The position numbers and the translations under genes were made by a program. Below the pieces are notes generated by a model. That model worked only from the letters and a program-made list of their open reading frames with translations. It had not been told where the DNA came from and ran no database searches. From positions 62,001-126,000 of the forward strand of contig NCHQ01000002.1 of NCBI GenBank assembly GCA_002281855.1: a stretch of 64,000 nt of DNA, written 5' to 3'. This document shows, piece by piece, positions 1 through 8,587 of this stretch (the first letter of the stretch is position 1; the number at the start of each line of letters is the position of its first letter). This DNA is from Rhodospirillales bacterium 24-66-33. Its GTDB lineage: Bacteria; Pseudomonadota; Alphaproteobacteria; Reyranellales; Reyranellaceae.

Positions 1-15
1 GCCTAGCGCTGGCGT

Positions 16-561
16 TCAGCCGCCTTGTTCGCGCCTGAGTGCCTCGCGACGAAGCATGGCGCGCCACTCGGCAGGCGACACGCACTTGTGCGCATGGACG
101 CCGACCTTGCGCAGCGCGGCCTCGCGCTCGTCGGGTCCGTAGCGGTCCTTGCCGTTGACGGGCAGCGCCCAGGCCCAGCCGGCCGAGACCATCTTCTCCT
201 GAAGGTCGTCCTCGCCGGCGAAGCACTGGGCGACGGGCGGGCGGGTCTTGCGGTCGGGATCGACCAGGCGGCAGGTCACGGGGCGGCCGGCGATGAATTC
301 CTCCAGCGCCTTGCGGGCCAGGGAGCCGGCGCGCCACTGGCCGTCGTCGCAGGTCTGGCTGCGCTCGGGCGCGTCGATGCCGAACAGCCGCACGACCTGC
401 GGGCCGAACTTGACCGTGTCGCCGTCGACCACCGTGAAGCGCGGCTTCGGCGCCGGCGGCAGGACAGTATCGTCGTCGGAGGACTGGGCGGCGGCGCCCG
501 TCGCCATCGCCAGGACGGCGAGCGTGGAGAGCAGGGCGAGGGGAGTAAAGGAGGCTTTCAA
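16..561 (-). CDS. Secreted thermonuclease-family (SNase-fold) protein
   Basis: Predicted exported nuclease of 181 aa. Residues 1-25 are a Sec signal peptide (hydrophobic core, then GAAA-Q). An SNase domain follows at about 42-140: VVDGDTV (45-50) carries the calcium-type aspartates, RLFGIDAPE (58-66) carries the Arg and Glu that match the catalytic Arg35/Glu43 of staphylococcal nuclease, and DRKTRPPVAQC (103-113) is the likely place of the third catalytic arginine. The start is TTG; the first ATG (residue 19) would remove the signal peptide, so I keep the TTG. The gene is divergent from the acyl-CoA dehydrogenase. The family is clear, but activity on DNA or RNA is inferred. Confidence 0.82.
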   Translation of the reverse strand: MKASFTPLALLSTLAVLAMATGAAAQSSDDDTVLPPAPKPRFTVVDGDTVKFGPQVVRLFGIDAPERSQTCDDGQWRAGSLARKALEEFIAGRPVTCRLVDPDRKTRPPVAQCFAGEDDLQEKMVSAGWAWALPVNGKDRYGPDEREAALRKVGVHAHKCVSPAEWRAMLRREALRREQGG

Positions 562-690
562 CGGCGGGAACCTTGCGGGGCTGATCGTGCGCCCGGCTTA
601 TAGCACGCGGGCCGCGGCGTCGATTGACCCGAAGTTGGTTCGTCGTCAGTGTTCGTGAAAACAACCAAGACACAGGAAACGCCCTCGACC

Positions 691-1833
691 ATGGACTTCG
701 CATTCTCGGAGCAGCACGAGGCCGTGCGCGACACTGTCAGACGCCTGTGCCAGTCGGAGCACCAGCAGCTGGTGGCGGCGGCGGAGGAAAACGAGGTCCT
801 GCCGCGCGAGGTTTTCACGCGCTGGGGCGAACTCGGCCTGCTGGGCGTCCGTTATCCCGAAGAGGATGGCGGCAGCGGACTCGACAAGATCAGCGACTGC
901 ATCGTGCGTGAGGAACTGAGCTACATGAGCCAGGGCTTCGCCTCGAGCTGGTCGGCGCACAGCCACTTGGGCATCTGGCCGATCTGGAAGGCCGGCACGG
1001 AGCCGCAGCGCCGGCGCTTCTTCCGGCCCGCCCTGCAGGGCGCGAAGATCGCGGGCTTTGCCTTGAGCGAGCCCGATGGCGGCTCGAACATCCGCGCGCT
1101 GCGGACCCGCGCCGAACGGGCGGCGGGCGGCTGGAGGCTGCGGGGCAGCAAGCTCTACATCACCAACGCGCCGATCGCCGACTTCCTGCTGGTCGCGGCG
1201 CGCACCGCGCCGGAACTGAGCGGCGAGGCGATCAGCCTGTTCATCGTCGAGCTTCCGGCTGCGGGAATGAGCATCGAGAAGCTTCGGAAGGAGGGCATCC
1301 GCGCCTCCGAAACCGGCCTCATCCACATGGAGGACGTGTTCGTCCCCGACGACTGCGTGCTTGGCGACCGGCTGGGCACCTATCCGGTGATCCTCGAATC
1401 GCTCAGCGAGAACCGGGTCGGGGTCGCAGCGAATGCGCTGGGCATGGCGCGGGCCGCCTTCGATGCCGCCACGGCCTATGCGCGCGACCGGTTGGTCGCC
1501 AACAAGCGCATCGGCGACTACCAGGCGATCGGCCACAAGCTCGCGGATATGTCGGCACAGATCGAGGCGGCCAAGTGGCTGGTCTATTACGGCGCCTGGA
1601 GGGTCGACCAGAACACGCTCGATTCCGCGACCGCCGCGCGGGTCAAGCTGATCGCCAGCGAGACCGCCGTCGCCGTGAGCGAGCAGGCGATTCGCATCCA
1701 TGGCGGCGCCGGGATCATGCGCGAATACCCGGTGGGCCGCATCCATCGCGACGCGCTGGTCTACGTGATCGGCGAAGGCACCAGCGAGATCCAGAAGAAC
1801 CTGATCGCCCGCGACCTCGGCTTCAGGTTCTGA
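691..1833 (+). CDS. Acyl-CoA dehydrogenase
   Basis: FAD-dependent acyl-CoA dehydrogenase (380 aa) catalysing alpha,beta-desaturation of an acyl-CoA. The alpha-helical N-terminal domain begins MDFAFSEQHEAVRDTVRR, the middle beta domain has GFALSEPDGGSN, and the C-terminal helical domain ends with YVIGEGTSEIQKNLIARDLG, whose Glu is the usual catalytic base. I start at 691 because homology begins there and AGGAAA lies 11 nt upstream; a longer in-frame start at 649 adds 14 unlike residues. Substrate is unknown. It sits just ahead of a broken Bug-type binding-protein gene, an arrangement common in carboxylate-using alpha- and betaproteobacteria. Confidence 0.9.
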   Translation: MDFAFSEQHEAVRDTVRRLCQSEHQQLVAAAEENEVLPREVFTRWGELGLLGVRYPEEDGGSGLDKISDCIVREELSYMSQGFASSWSAHSHLGIWPIWKAGTEPQRRRFFRPALQGAKIAGFALSEPDGGSNIRALRTRAERAAGGWRLRGSKLYITNAPIADFLLVAARTAPELSGEAISLFIVELPAAGMSIEKLRKEGIRASETGLIHMEDVFVPDDCVLGDRLGTYPVILESLSENRVGVAANALGMARAAFDAATAYARDRLVANKRIGDYQAIGHKLADMSAQIEAAKWLVYYGAWRVDQNTLDSATAARVKLIASETAVAVSEQAIRIHGGAGIMREYPVGRIHRDALVYVIGEGTSEIQKNLIARDLGFRF

Positions 1834-1916
1834 CCCGTCACGTCAATCGAGGGAGAAAGAAGGGTCGTTCCGGCACTGTATCAACAAGACAGAGTCGCGA
1901 GACAGGGAGGAAGGTC

Positions 1917-2891
1917 ATGAGGGTCGTTCACTGGCTTACCGCGTTCGCCGTCACCGTCTGTGTCACGCTTGCCGCGCCCGCGATGGCGCAGACCTATCCG
2001 AACAAGCCGATCCGGCTCATCGTCCCGTTCGGCGCAGGCTCCGCCAGCGACATCCTCGCGCGCATCCTTGCGGAGCCGCTCGCCCAGGCGCTGGGCCAGC
2101 CTATCGTCATCGAGAACAAGCCGGGCAACAACACGACGCTCGGCACCGAGATGGTCGTGTAGGCGCCGCCGGACGGCTACACGTTCGGGCTGCTGACCAA
2201 TTCCGGACTGGTCGCAAGCCCCGCCGGGCTGACCAGTGGCGTTCGCTACGATCCGGCCAAGGACCTGAGCTACATCTCGCTGGTGGCGTCGGTCTCCTAT
2301 GTCTGGCTCGTCAATGCCGACGTCAGCGCGAAGACGGCCCCCGAACTGATCCAGCTGATCAAGGCCAATCCTGGGAAGTACAACTACGCGAGCGGCAACA
2401 CCGGCGGGATCGCCTATGGCGGCCATATCAGGAATGCCTACCAGCTCGACGTGACGCACGTGCCCTACAAGTCGACGCCACCGGCGCTGGCCGACCTGCT
2501 CAGCGGGCATGTCCAGATCATGGTCGGGGACGTGCCCTCGGCGCTGGCGATGATCCGCGCGGGGAAAGTGCGAGCGGTCGGCATGACGACGGCGCAGCGC
2601 CATGCGCTGCTGCCCGATGTGGCGACCTTCTCGGAACAGGGGCTGGCGACACCGCCCGACATGAGTGGTTGGTGGTGCGCCGTGGCGCCTGCGGGGACGC
2701 CCGCCGAGATTCTCGATCGCCTGAACAAGGAGCTGGTCAGGATCCTCGGCACCGAATCGGTGCGGGCGAAGATGCTGCAGAACGGCCTCGTGCCGATGCC
2801 GTCCACCCGGGCGCAGGCCGTCCAGTACCAGAAAGATCAGTTCCTGGTCTGGAAGACCATCGTCTCGGGCCTCAACCTCAAGGTCGAGTGA
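1917..2891 (+). pseudogene. Bug-family (TctC-like) periplasmic binding protein with in-frame amber stop
   Basis: A tripartite-tricarboxylate-transporter-type substrate-binding protein (full frame 324 codons, normal family length) broken by a TAG at 2160-2162. The first 81 codons give a signal peptide (cut after PAMAQ) and the mature start TYPNKPIRLIVPFGAGSASD. After the TAG the same frame continues with APPDGYTFG, the conserved Bug motif, and runs intact to 2891. A strong Shine-Dalgarno (GGGAGGAAGG) precedes the ATG. A single C-to-T change of CAG, or A-to-T of AAG, would explain the stop. It is probably a recent pseudogene or a sequencing error; readthrough cannot be excluded. No TctA/TctB membrane genes are present. 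Confidence 0.85.
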
Positions 2892-2895
2892 GGCC

Positions 2896-3414
2896 TCAGG
2901 CGGCCTGACCGGATCTCGAACGGACCGGCAGCCGCCAGTTCGGCCGCACGAAGTGGCAGGTGTAGCCGTTGGGAATGCGCTCGAGATAATCCTGATGCTC
3001 GGGCTCGGCCTCCCAGAAATCCGAGGCTGCCGTCACTTCGGTGACGACCTTGCCCGGCCACAGGCCCGACTCGTCCACGTCAGCGATCGTGTCCTCGGCC
3101 ACGCGGCGCTGCTCGTCGCTCGTGTAGAAGATCGCCGAGCGGTAGGAGGTGCCGCGGTCGTTGCCCTGGCGGTCCAGCGTCGAGGGATCGTGGATCTGGA
3201 AGAAGAACTCCAGCAGCTGGCGATAGCTCAGCCTCGACGGATCGAAGACGATCTCGATCGCCTCGGCATGGCCGTCATGGTTGCGGTAGGTGGCGTTGGC
3301 CACGTTCCCGCCAGTGTAACCAACCCGCGTCGACACGACGCCCGGCATCCGACGGATCAGGTCCTGCATGCCCCAGAAACAACCGCCGGCCAGTACTGCG
3401 CGCTCTTGGCTCAT
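2896..3414 (-). CDS. msrA: Peptide-methionine (S)-S-oxide reductase MsrA
   Basis: Repairs S-epimers of oxidised methionine in proteins. The 172 aa show the catalytic GCFWGMQ motif at residues 11-17, the family blocks [17 protein letters not shown] and IFYTSDEQ, and a short C-terminal tail. The ATG overlaps the msrB stop codon (ATGA at 3411-3414), so msrB and msrA form one translationally coupled unit. Its 3' end lies only 4 bp from the end of the convergent broken Bug gene. Family and role are certain; no signal peptide, so cytoplasmic. Confidence 0.97.
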   Translation of the reverse strand: MSQERAVLAGGCFWGMQDLIRRMPGVVSTRVGYTGGNVANATYRNHDGHAEAIEIVFDPSRLSYRQLLEFFFQIHDPSTLDRQGNDRGTSYRSAIFYTSDEQRRVAEDTIADVDESGLWPGKVVTEVTAASDFWEAEPEHQDYLERIPNGYTCHFVRPNWRLPVRSRSGQAA

Positions 3415-3860
3415 TTCACGTCCTCCACCTGGTCGAGATAGGCCCCATAGCCCGCCGCCTCCATGTCCTTGCGATGGATGAAGCGGAGCGAGGCGGAATT
3501 GATGCAGTAGCGCAGCCCGCCGCGGTCGCGCGGGCCGTCGGGAAAAACGTGGCCGAGATGGCTGTCGCCATGCTTCGACCGTACCTCGATGCGCAGCATG
3601 CCGTGCGAGCCGTCCTTCAGCTCGGCGACGTTGGCGGGCTCGATCGGCTTGGTGAAGCTCGGCCAGCCGCATCCCGATTCGTACTTGTCGGCCGAGGCGA
3701 ACAGCGGCTCGCCCGACACGACGTCGACATAGATGCCGGGGTCCTTGTTGTGCAGCAGGGCGCCCGTCCCGGGGCGCTCGGTGCCGCTCTCCTGGGTGAC
3801 GAAGAACTGTTCGGGCGTGAGCTTCGCCAGGGCTTCGGGACTCTTCTTGTAGGTCTGCAT
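3411..3860 (-). CDS. msrB: Peptide-methionine (R)-S-oxide reductase MsrB
   Basis: Reduces the R-epimer of methionine sulfoxide (149 aa). Visible motifs are [12 protein letters not shown] (probable resolving Cys), [14 protein letters not shown], and [12 protein letters not shown], which holds the catalytic Cys. The two CxxC pairs of the zinc-binding subclass are absent, so this is the zinc-free form. Start chosen at 3860 (MQTYKKS...), which has GGAG 8 nt upstream; a further ATG 18 nt upstream lacks homology. Transcription probably starts from the promoter at 3896-3924. First gene of the msrBA pair. Confidence 0.96.
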   Translation of the reverse strand: MQTYKKSPEALAKLTPEQFFVTQESGTERPGTGALLHNKDPGIYVDVVSGEPLFASADKYESGCGWPSFTKPIEPANVAELKDGSHGMLRIEVRSKHGDSHLGHVFPDGPRDRGGLRYCINSASLRFIHRKDMEAAGYGAYLDQVEDVK

Positions 3861-3895
3861 TTCGCGCTCCTGTCGCAACGGGCCTTTGGAAGGAG

Positions 3896-3924
3896 AATAT
3901 AGGGAGCGGGGGGCGCCCTGTCAG
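3896..3924 (-). promoter_or_regulatory. Sigma-70-type promoter of msrBA
   Basis: On the minus strand CTGACA (3924-3919), a 17-nt spacer and TATATT (3901-3896) give a near-consensus promoter, each hexamer one base from consensus, placed about 36 nt upstream of the msrB start. Unusually close to consensus for this GC-rich genome. Confidence 0.6.
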
Positions 3925-3938
3925 GGGGCGGCCCGTCG

Positions 3939-4829
3939 TCACCGCTGGCGCTGCAGATAGTCGATCAGGACACGCAGCTTCGGCGCGATGTTCCGGCGGC
4001 TCGGATAGTAGAGGTAGAAGCCGGCGAAGCTGGGGCAGTATTCCTCGAGGATCGGCACGAGTTCGCCTCGGGCGATCAGGGCGCGAAAGCTCTCCTCCAT
4101 GCCGAAGGTGATGCCGGCGCCGGCAACCGCGAGCTTGATCATCAGCGCCATGTCGTTGGTGGCGAAACGCGGCGCCACGGCGACGCTGAACTCCTTGTCC
4201 CCCTCGGCGAATTCCCAACGGTAAGGTGCCGACTTCGGCGAGGGCCGCCAGCCGATGCAGGTGTGCGACGTGAGGTCGGCGGGGTGTCGCGGCACGCCGA
4301 AGCGGTCGCGGTAGGAGGGCGCGCAGACCGGCAGCTGGCGCTCGTCGCCGGCCACGGGCACGGCGATCATGTCCTGCTCGATCACCTCGCCCAGGCGGAC
4401 GCCGGCGTCGTAGCCCTCGGCCACGATGTCGATCGTGTCGTCGGTGACGGTGACGTCGAGCTCGACCTCGGGATTGGCCTTGGCGAAGCCGGCCAGAAAC
4501 GGCCCTGCGAGGAAGCGCTCGGCGATCGAGGAGACGGCGAGCCGCAGCCGGCCGCGCGCTCGTCCCTCGAGCGCGGCGGTCTTCTCCAGGGCGGCGCGCA
4601 TCTCGGCCACCGCCGGGGCGATCTCCAGATGCAGTCGTTCGCCGGCCTCGGTCAGGCTGACGCTGCGGGTCGTGCGCTGGACCAGCGCGATGCCGAGGCT
4701 GCCCTCGAGGCGCTGGATCGTCTGGCTGACGGCCGAACGGGTCACGCCCAGCCGGTCGGCCGCGGCCCTGAAACTGCGCTCCTCGGCCACCAGGGCGAAG
4801 ACGGCCAGCGCGTTTAGATCCGGCTCCAT
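3939..4829 (-). CDS. LysR-family transcriptional regulator
   Basis: LysR-type regulator of 296 aa. The N-terminal winged HTH ([20 protein letters not shown] to about residue 62, with [15 protein letters not shown]) is followed by a substrate-binding domain whose [14 protein letters not shown] strand is typical. The subgroup resembles regulators of SDR/oxidoreductase operons. It is divergent from the SDR-CMD-Atu4866 operon at 4936-6455, with a 7-bp inverted repeat in between that may be its operator. The inducer is unknown. Its 3' end is 14 nt short of the msrBA promoter region. Confidence 0.92.
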   Translation of the reverse strand: MEPDLNALAVFALVAEERSFRAAADRLGVTRSAVSQTIQRLEGSLGIALVQRTTRSVSLTEAGERLHLEIAPAVAEMRAALEKTAALEGRARGRLRLAVSSIAERFLAGPFLAGFAKANPEVELDVTVTDDTIDIVAEGYDAGVRLGEVIEQDMIAVPVAGDERQLPVCAPSYRDRFGVPRHPADLTSHTCIGWRPSPKSAPYRWEFAEGDKEFSVAVAPRFATNDMALMIKLAVAGAGITFGMEESFRALIARGELVPILEEYCPSFAGFYLYYPSRRNIAPKLRVLIDYLQRQR

Positions 4830-4860
4830 TGGTTAGAATTGCTTTCCAGATTGGTAAGAC

Positions 4861-4882
4861 ATTGTCGTCTTATCGCGACAAT
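4861..4882. promoter_or_regulatory. Candidate LysR operator between the LysR gene and the SDR operon
   Basis: Perfect inverted repeat ATTGTCG (4861-4867), 8-nt spacer, CGACAAT (4876-4882), in the 106-bp divergent intergenic region. The geometry fits the T-N11-A rule of LysR sites, and it lies about 55 nt upstream of the SDR start. Assignment to the adjacent regulator is inferred from position. Confidence 0.5.
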
Positions 4883-4935
4883 CGCTCAGGTCCATGTTGA
4901 GGGCAAGCAAACCGCCCTACCGAAAGGACCCGATC

Positions 4936-5667
4936 ATGTCTCTCAATAAAGTCGTTCTCGTCACCGGCGCCTCCAGCGGCATCGGCGCCGCCATCGCCCG
5001 CGAACTCGCCGCCGCGGGCGCGCGCGTCATGCTGGGCGCGCGCCGCCTCTCCCGCCTTGAAGCGCTCGCGGGCGAGTTGATCGCCGCCGGCGGCGAGGCC
5101 CGCGTGTGCCCGCTCGACGTCACCGACCGGCAGAGCGTCGCGTCCTTCGCCGAGGCGGCGCGGGCGGCGTGGGGGCGGGTGGACGTCATCGTCAACAATG
5201 CCGGCGTGATGCCGCTGTCGGCCATGGCCTCGATGAAGGTCGCCGAGTGGGAGCGCATGGTCGACGTCAACATCAAGGGCGTGCTCTACGGTATCGCCGC
5301 CGTGCTGCCCGAAATGACGGCGCGCGGCTCTGGTCACATCGTCAACATCGCCTCGATCGGGGCGCTGCAGGTTTTCCCCGCTGCCGCCGTTTACTGCGCG
5401 ACCAAGTATGCGGTGCGTGCGATCTCGGACGGATTGCGGATGGAAAACGACAGGATCCGCGTCACCTGCATCCATCCCGGCGTCGTCGAGAGCGAGCTTG
5501 CCGACACCATTACCGATCCGGTCGTCGCCGAAGCGATGAAGACGTATCGCCAGATCGCCCTGAAGCCCGACGCGATCGCCCGGGCCGTCCGCTTCGCCCT
5601 CGAACAGCCCGACGACGTCGACGTGAACGAGATCGTTGTGCGCCCCACTGCCACCACAGGAGGATGA
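4936..5667 (+). CDS. Short-chain dehydrogenase/reductase
   Basis: NAD(P)-dependent SDR of 243 aa. Rossmann motif VTGASSGIGAAIA near residues 8-20, NNAG in the fourth strand, Ser of IVNIASIGA, and YCATKYA as the catalytic Tyr-x-x-x-Lys. Start at 4936 follows GAAAGGA; an upstream in-frame start at 4894 would overlap the operator. First gene of an apparent operon with a secreted CMD protein (3-nt gap) and a small secreted protein (4-nt overlap), divergent from a LysR regulator. Substrate unknown. Confidence 0.93.
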   Translation: MSLNKVVLVTGASSGIGAAIARELAAAGARVMLGARRLSRLEALAGELIAAGGEARVCPLDVTDRQSVASFAEAARAAWGRVDVIVNNAGVMPLSAMASMKVAEWERMVDVNIKGVLYGIAAVLPEMTARGSGHIVNIASIGALQVFPAAAVYCATKYAVRAISDGLRMENDRIRVTCIHPGVVESELADTITDPVVAEAMKTYRQIALKPDAIARAVRFALEQPDDVDVNEIVVRPTATTGG

Positions 5668-5670
5668 GAC

Positions 5671-6138
5671 ATGACGCTGCAATCGATGCTCGGCCCTGTC
5701 GCCGCCGGCTTGTTCGTTGCCGTAAACGCCGCCCCGGTCGTCGCGCAGACGGTCGAGGAGCGACGGAACCGCGGCGACGCCGTGATCCACGACCTCAATC
5801 GCGGCCAGCCGCAGCCGGCGCTGGAGCGCATGCGCCAGGAGTTCCCCTTCCTCGCCGAGGCGACCGAGGCCTACGCGCTGGGCGATGTCTGGGCGCGGCC
5901 GGGGCTCGACGGCCGCACACGCCAGCTCGCGGCGGTGGCGGCCTTCGCGGCCACGGGCCAGCTGCCGTTCATGAAGGTCCATGCCGGCTATGCGCTCAAC
6001 ATCGGCGTGTCCGAGGAGGAGCTGAAGGAGATCATCTACATGATCACCGTGCCGGCCGGCATCTCGCGCGCCATCGAAGCCTCGCAGGTCCTCTCGGAGC
6101 TCTTGGCCGAGCGCCGCGATGCGAGGCGCCCGCAATGA
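5671..6138 (+). CDS. Secreted carboxymuconolactone decarboxylase-family protein
   Basis: 155 aa with a signal peptide (about 1-26, VVAQ end) followed by an all-helical CMD/AhpD-like domain: RQLAAVAAFAATGQLPFMKVHAGYALNIG and EEELKEIIYMI. The CxxC pair of peroxide-active AhpD is missing, so a decarboxylase- or scaffold-like role is more likely than a peroxidase. Export is unusual for the superfamily but known in small clades. The operon context with an SDR suggests a joint role in processing a small molecule, which I infer only from position. Confidence 0.82.
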   Translation: MTLQSMLGPVAAGLFVAVNAAPVVAQTVEERRNRGDAVIHDLNRGQPQPALERMRQEFPFLAEATEAYALGDVWARPGLDGRTRQLAAVAAFAATGQLPFMKVHAGYALNIGVSEEELKEIIYMITVPAGISRAIEASQVLSELLAERRDARRPQ

Positions 6139-6455
6139 GGGCCATGCGCCTCCTGACCCTGGCACTCGCCGTCAGCAGCCCCTTCATCCTCGCGACCGGA
6201 GGACATGCCGAAATGACGACCCACTCCTATATCGGCCTGTGGGTGACGGCCGACGGATACGTCCGTCACAACCTGTTGCCAGGCAATCGCTATGACGAAG
6301 CGCGCGGCACGCGCGAGAGCGCCTATCGCGGACGATACGAAGTCACCGGGACGCGGATCGAATACTGGGACGACACCGGCTTCACCGCCGACGGCGTCTT
6401 CGTCGACGAGAACACGCTCCATCATGGCGGCATGATCCTCTATCGCCGCAAGTGA
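6135..6455 (+). CDS. Small secreted Atu4866-domain protein
   Basis: 106 aa. Residues 1-25 are a signal peptide (cut near GGHA-E). The mature part matches the Atu4866 domain family in pattern: YIGLWVTADGYVRHNLLPG, RGRYEVTG, IEYWDDTGF, HHGGMILYR; this is a small beta protein of unknown function, possibly ligand binding. The ATG overlaps the CMD stop codon (ATGA at 6135-6138), so expression is coupled to the SDR-CMD operon. Domain assignment rests on remembered family sequence. Confidence 0.75.
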   Translation: MRAMRLLTLALAVSSPFILATGGHAEMTTHSYIGLWVTADGYVRHNLLPGNRYDEARGTRESAYRGRYEVTGTRIEYWDDTGFTADGVFVDENTLHHGGMILYRRK

Positions 6456-6553
6456 CGATGGCAGGGCAGGCGAGGTCGCCATAGTGTGCGCAAGATTGGC
6501 CGGCACAGGGGTATCGCATCCCGTGAGGGCAACGAACAACGAGCGGACGCTTC

Positions 6554-7438
6554 ATGATCACTCGCAGACTCCTGTGTGCCGGCGCTGCCCTGGCACCCCT
6601 GACGGCCTCCGCGCCGGCCTTCGCCCAGGGTGACGGACGGTTCCCGGCCGCCTGGCTGCAGGGGATCCGGCAGGAGGCGCTGCGGGCGGGCGTCGACAAG
6701 GGAACGCTCGATGCAGCCCTGGCCGACATCCGCGAGGTGCCGCGCGTGATGGAGCAGGCGCGCAACCAGCCCGAGTTCAATATGACGTGGGAGCGCTACC
6801 AGGGACTGGTCGTTTCGGAGGAACGCATCAAGCGCGGCCGCGCGCTGCTGGCCGAGAACCGGGCGGCGATCGAACGGTTCGCCGGCCCGGCCGGCCTGCC
6901 GCCCCAGGTCGCGGTGGCACTGTGGGGCATCGAGAGCAACTACGGCACCCGGCTCGGCGACTTCGAGGTGGTCGAGGCGCTGGCGACCTTGGTCCACAAC
7001 AACTTCCGCGCCAAGTTCTTCCGCGAGCAGCTCATCGCCGCGCTGAAGATCCTGTCGCAGGGCCATATCGGTCTGCACGCGATGAAGGGCTCGTGGGCCG
7101 GCGCCATGGGCCAGTGCCAGTTCATCCCGACCAGCTTCCTAGCCTATGCCGCCGACGGCGACGGCGACGGCCGCAAGGACATCTGGACCAACAAGCTCGA
7201 CGTCTTCGCCTCGATCGTGAACTACCTGCGCCGGGTCGGCTGGCGGCCGGGGGTGCGCTGGGGCAACGAGGTATCGTCGGGCGCCCAAGCGGGGGGCGGG
7301 GGGCGCATCGTGCGGCCGGCGGGAGCGGGCGGCCCGGCCTACCAGACGACCGAGAATTTCAAGGTGATCCTGCGCTGGAACCAGTCGGATTTCTTCGCCC
7401 TGGCGGTGGGCCTCCTGTCCGACCGGATTGCGGCCTGA
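6554..7438 (+). CDS. mltB: Lytic murein transglycosylase, MltB type
   Basis: Cleaves peptidoglycan glycan strands in the periplasm. 294 aa with a signal peptide (1-25) whose TRRLL stretch is Tat-like. The SLT domain shows ALWGIESNYGT with catalytic Glu127, then GAMGQCQFIPTSF and the DGDGDGRKDIW loop typical of family-3 enzymes. A glycine-rich insertion (AGGGGRI) near residue 252 looks lineage-specific. No C-terminal peptidoglycan-binding domain. A strong hairpin lies just downstream. Confidence 0.9.
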   Translation: MITRRLLCAGAALAPLTASAPAFAQGDGRFPAAWLQGIRQEALRAGVDKGTLDAALADIREVPRVMEQARNQPEFNMTWERYQGLVVSEERIKRGRALLAENRAAIERFAGPAGLPPQVAVALWGIESNYGTRLGDFEVVEALATLVHNNFRAKFFREQLIAALKILSQGHIGLHAMKGSWAGAMGQCQFIPTSFLAYAADGDGDGRKDIWTNKLDVFASIVNYLRRVGWRPGVRWGNEVSSGAQAGGGGRIVRPAGAGGPAYQTTENFKVILRWNQSDFFALAVGLLSDRIAA

Positions 7439-7443
7439 CCGGC

Positions 7444-7478
7444 GCGGGTGGAGCGGCCCAGCAGGCCGCTCCACCCGC
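7444..7478 (+). terminator. 15-bp perfect hairpin after mltB
   Basis: GCGGGTGGAGCGGCC (7444-7458), loop CAGCA, and its exact reverse complement (7464-7478) directly follow the mltB stop. There is no T-run, so it is a factor-dependent terminator or an mRNA-stabilising hairpin rather than a classic intrinsic terminator. Confidence 0.6.
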
Positions 7479-7507
7479 CGGCCGATATGATGTATGATGT
7501 GAACATC

Positions 7508-8587
7508 ATGCCGCTAGCATTGGTAAAAATAGGGTTTCCCCTGTCCGGCGCGCTTCGGCTGTGCGGGGCTGCGGCGTTGCTGGCCAGCTTGGCGGCCTGC
7601 GGCTCATCGAGCAAGGGCGGGGGCGGGACCCCCGGCAGCAGCGTGGCCCAGCGCGGCACCTACAAGGTCGGGCAGCCCTACAAGATCGACGGCGTCACCT
7701 ACACGCCGCGCGAAACTTTCACGCTCAACGAGACCGGCACGGCCTCCTGGTACGGGCCGGGCTTCCACGGCAAGTCGACGGCCAACGGCGAGCGCTACGA
7801 CCAGGCCGACCGGACGGCGGCCCATCGCACCCTTCAGATGCCGGCGATCGTACGCGTGACCAATCTCGAGAACGGGCGCAGCACGGTGGTGCGCGTCAAC
7901 GATCGCGGGCCCTTCGCCCGCAGCCGTGTCATCGACCTGTCGCGCACCGCGGCGGAGGAAATCGACATGGTTGGGAAGGGTACGGCGCGGGTCCGCGTCG
8001 AGCAGCTCCAGGCCGAGAGTCTTGCGGTAAAGGACGTCGCGTTGAGCGGCGGCGGACCGGCCGAACAGCAGCAGGCCGTGGCCCAGCTTGCGAGCGGCAG
8101 CCGGGCGGCCCCGGCGCCGACTCCCGTGCCCGCACCGGCCCCTGTACCGGCGCCGGTGGCGGCGCCGCCGCCGCCGATCATGCAGGCTTCCTATGAGCCG
8201 CCACCCGCGCCCGCGCCGGCGCCTCCCACCCAGACCGTGTACGCGCCGCCGCCGCGCAACGTGCCGTTCGGGGCGCCGAGATCCGCGTCGGGCGACGTGC
8301 CGCCGACCATGGCGTCGCTGTCGGCGACGACCAGCACCGCCACGCCGTCGTCGCAGCTCAGCGGCTTCTTCGTTCAGGTCGGTGCCTTCTCGACGCATGA
8401 GAATGCCGAGCGGCAGCGCAGCGCGGTGCGCAGCTACGGCAATCCGGAAGTTTCCCAGGTCTCGGCCAATGGACGCGATGTTTATCGCGTGCGGCTGGGG
8501 CCCTATACCACTCAAGATGCCGCCGGCATTGTCGCCGACAGGCTCAAGCGCTCAGGCTATGGGGATGCCCGTGTGGTCTCTGAATAG
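7508..8587 (+). CDS. rlpA: RlpA-family septal lytic transglycosylase lipoprotein with SPOR domain
   Basis: 359 aa lipoprotein: hydrophobic N-terminus with lipobox LAAC (Cys31), RlpA double-psi barrel at about 75-175 (ASWYGPGFHGKSTANGE, RVNDRGPF), a Pro/Ala-rich linker, and a C-terminal SPOR domain (FFVQVGAFSTHENAERQ) that binds denuded glycan at the division septum. Start at 7508 gives a clean lipoprotein signal; an in-frame start at 7448 would lie within the preceding hairpin. Its 3' end overlaps the dac gene by 29 nt, so the two are co-transcribed. Confidence 0.93.
   Translation: MPLALVKIGFPLSGALRLCGAAALLASLAACGSSSKGGGGTPGSSVAQRGTYKVGQPYKIDGVTYTPRETFTLNETGTASWYGPGFHGKSTANGERYDQADRTAAHRTLQMPAIVRVTNLENGRSTVVRVNDRGPFARSRVIDLSRTAAEEIDMVGKGTARVRVEQLQAESLAVKDVALSGGGPAEQQQAVAQLASGSRAAPAPTPVPAPAPVPAPVAAPPPPIMQASYEPPPAPAPAPPTQTVYAPPPRNVPFGAPRSASGDVPPTMASLSATTSTATPSSQLSGFFVQVGAFSTHENAERQRSAVRSYGNPEVSQVSANGRDVYRVRLGPYTTQDAAGIVADRLKRSGYGDARVVSE

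Noticed and set aside
2160..2162. TAG as a recoded pyrrolysine or selenocysteine-like codon
   Set aside because: Bug proteins have no catalytic residue there, no downstream recoding hairpin is evident, and other genes in the window end normally with TAG (for example the phosphatase at 16612 and the MBL-fold gene).
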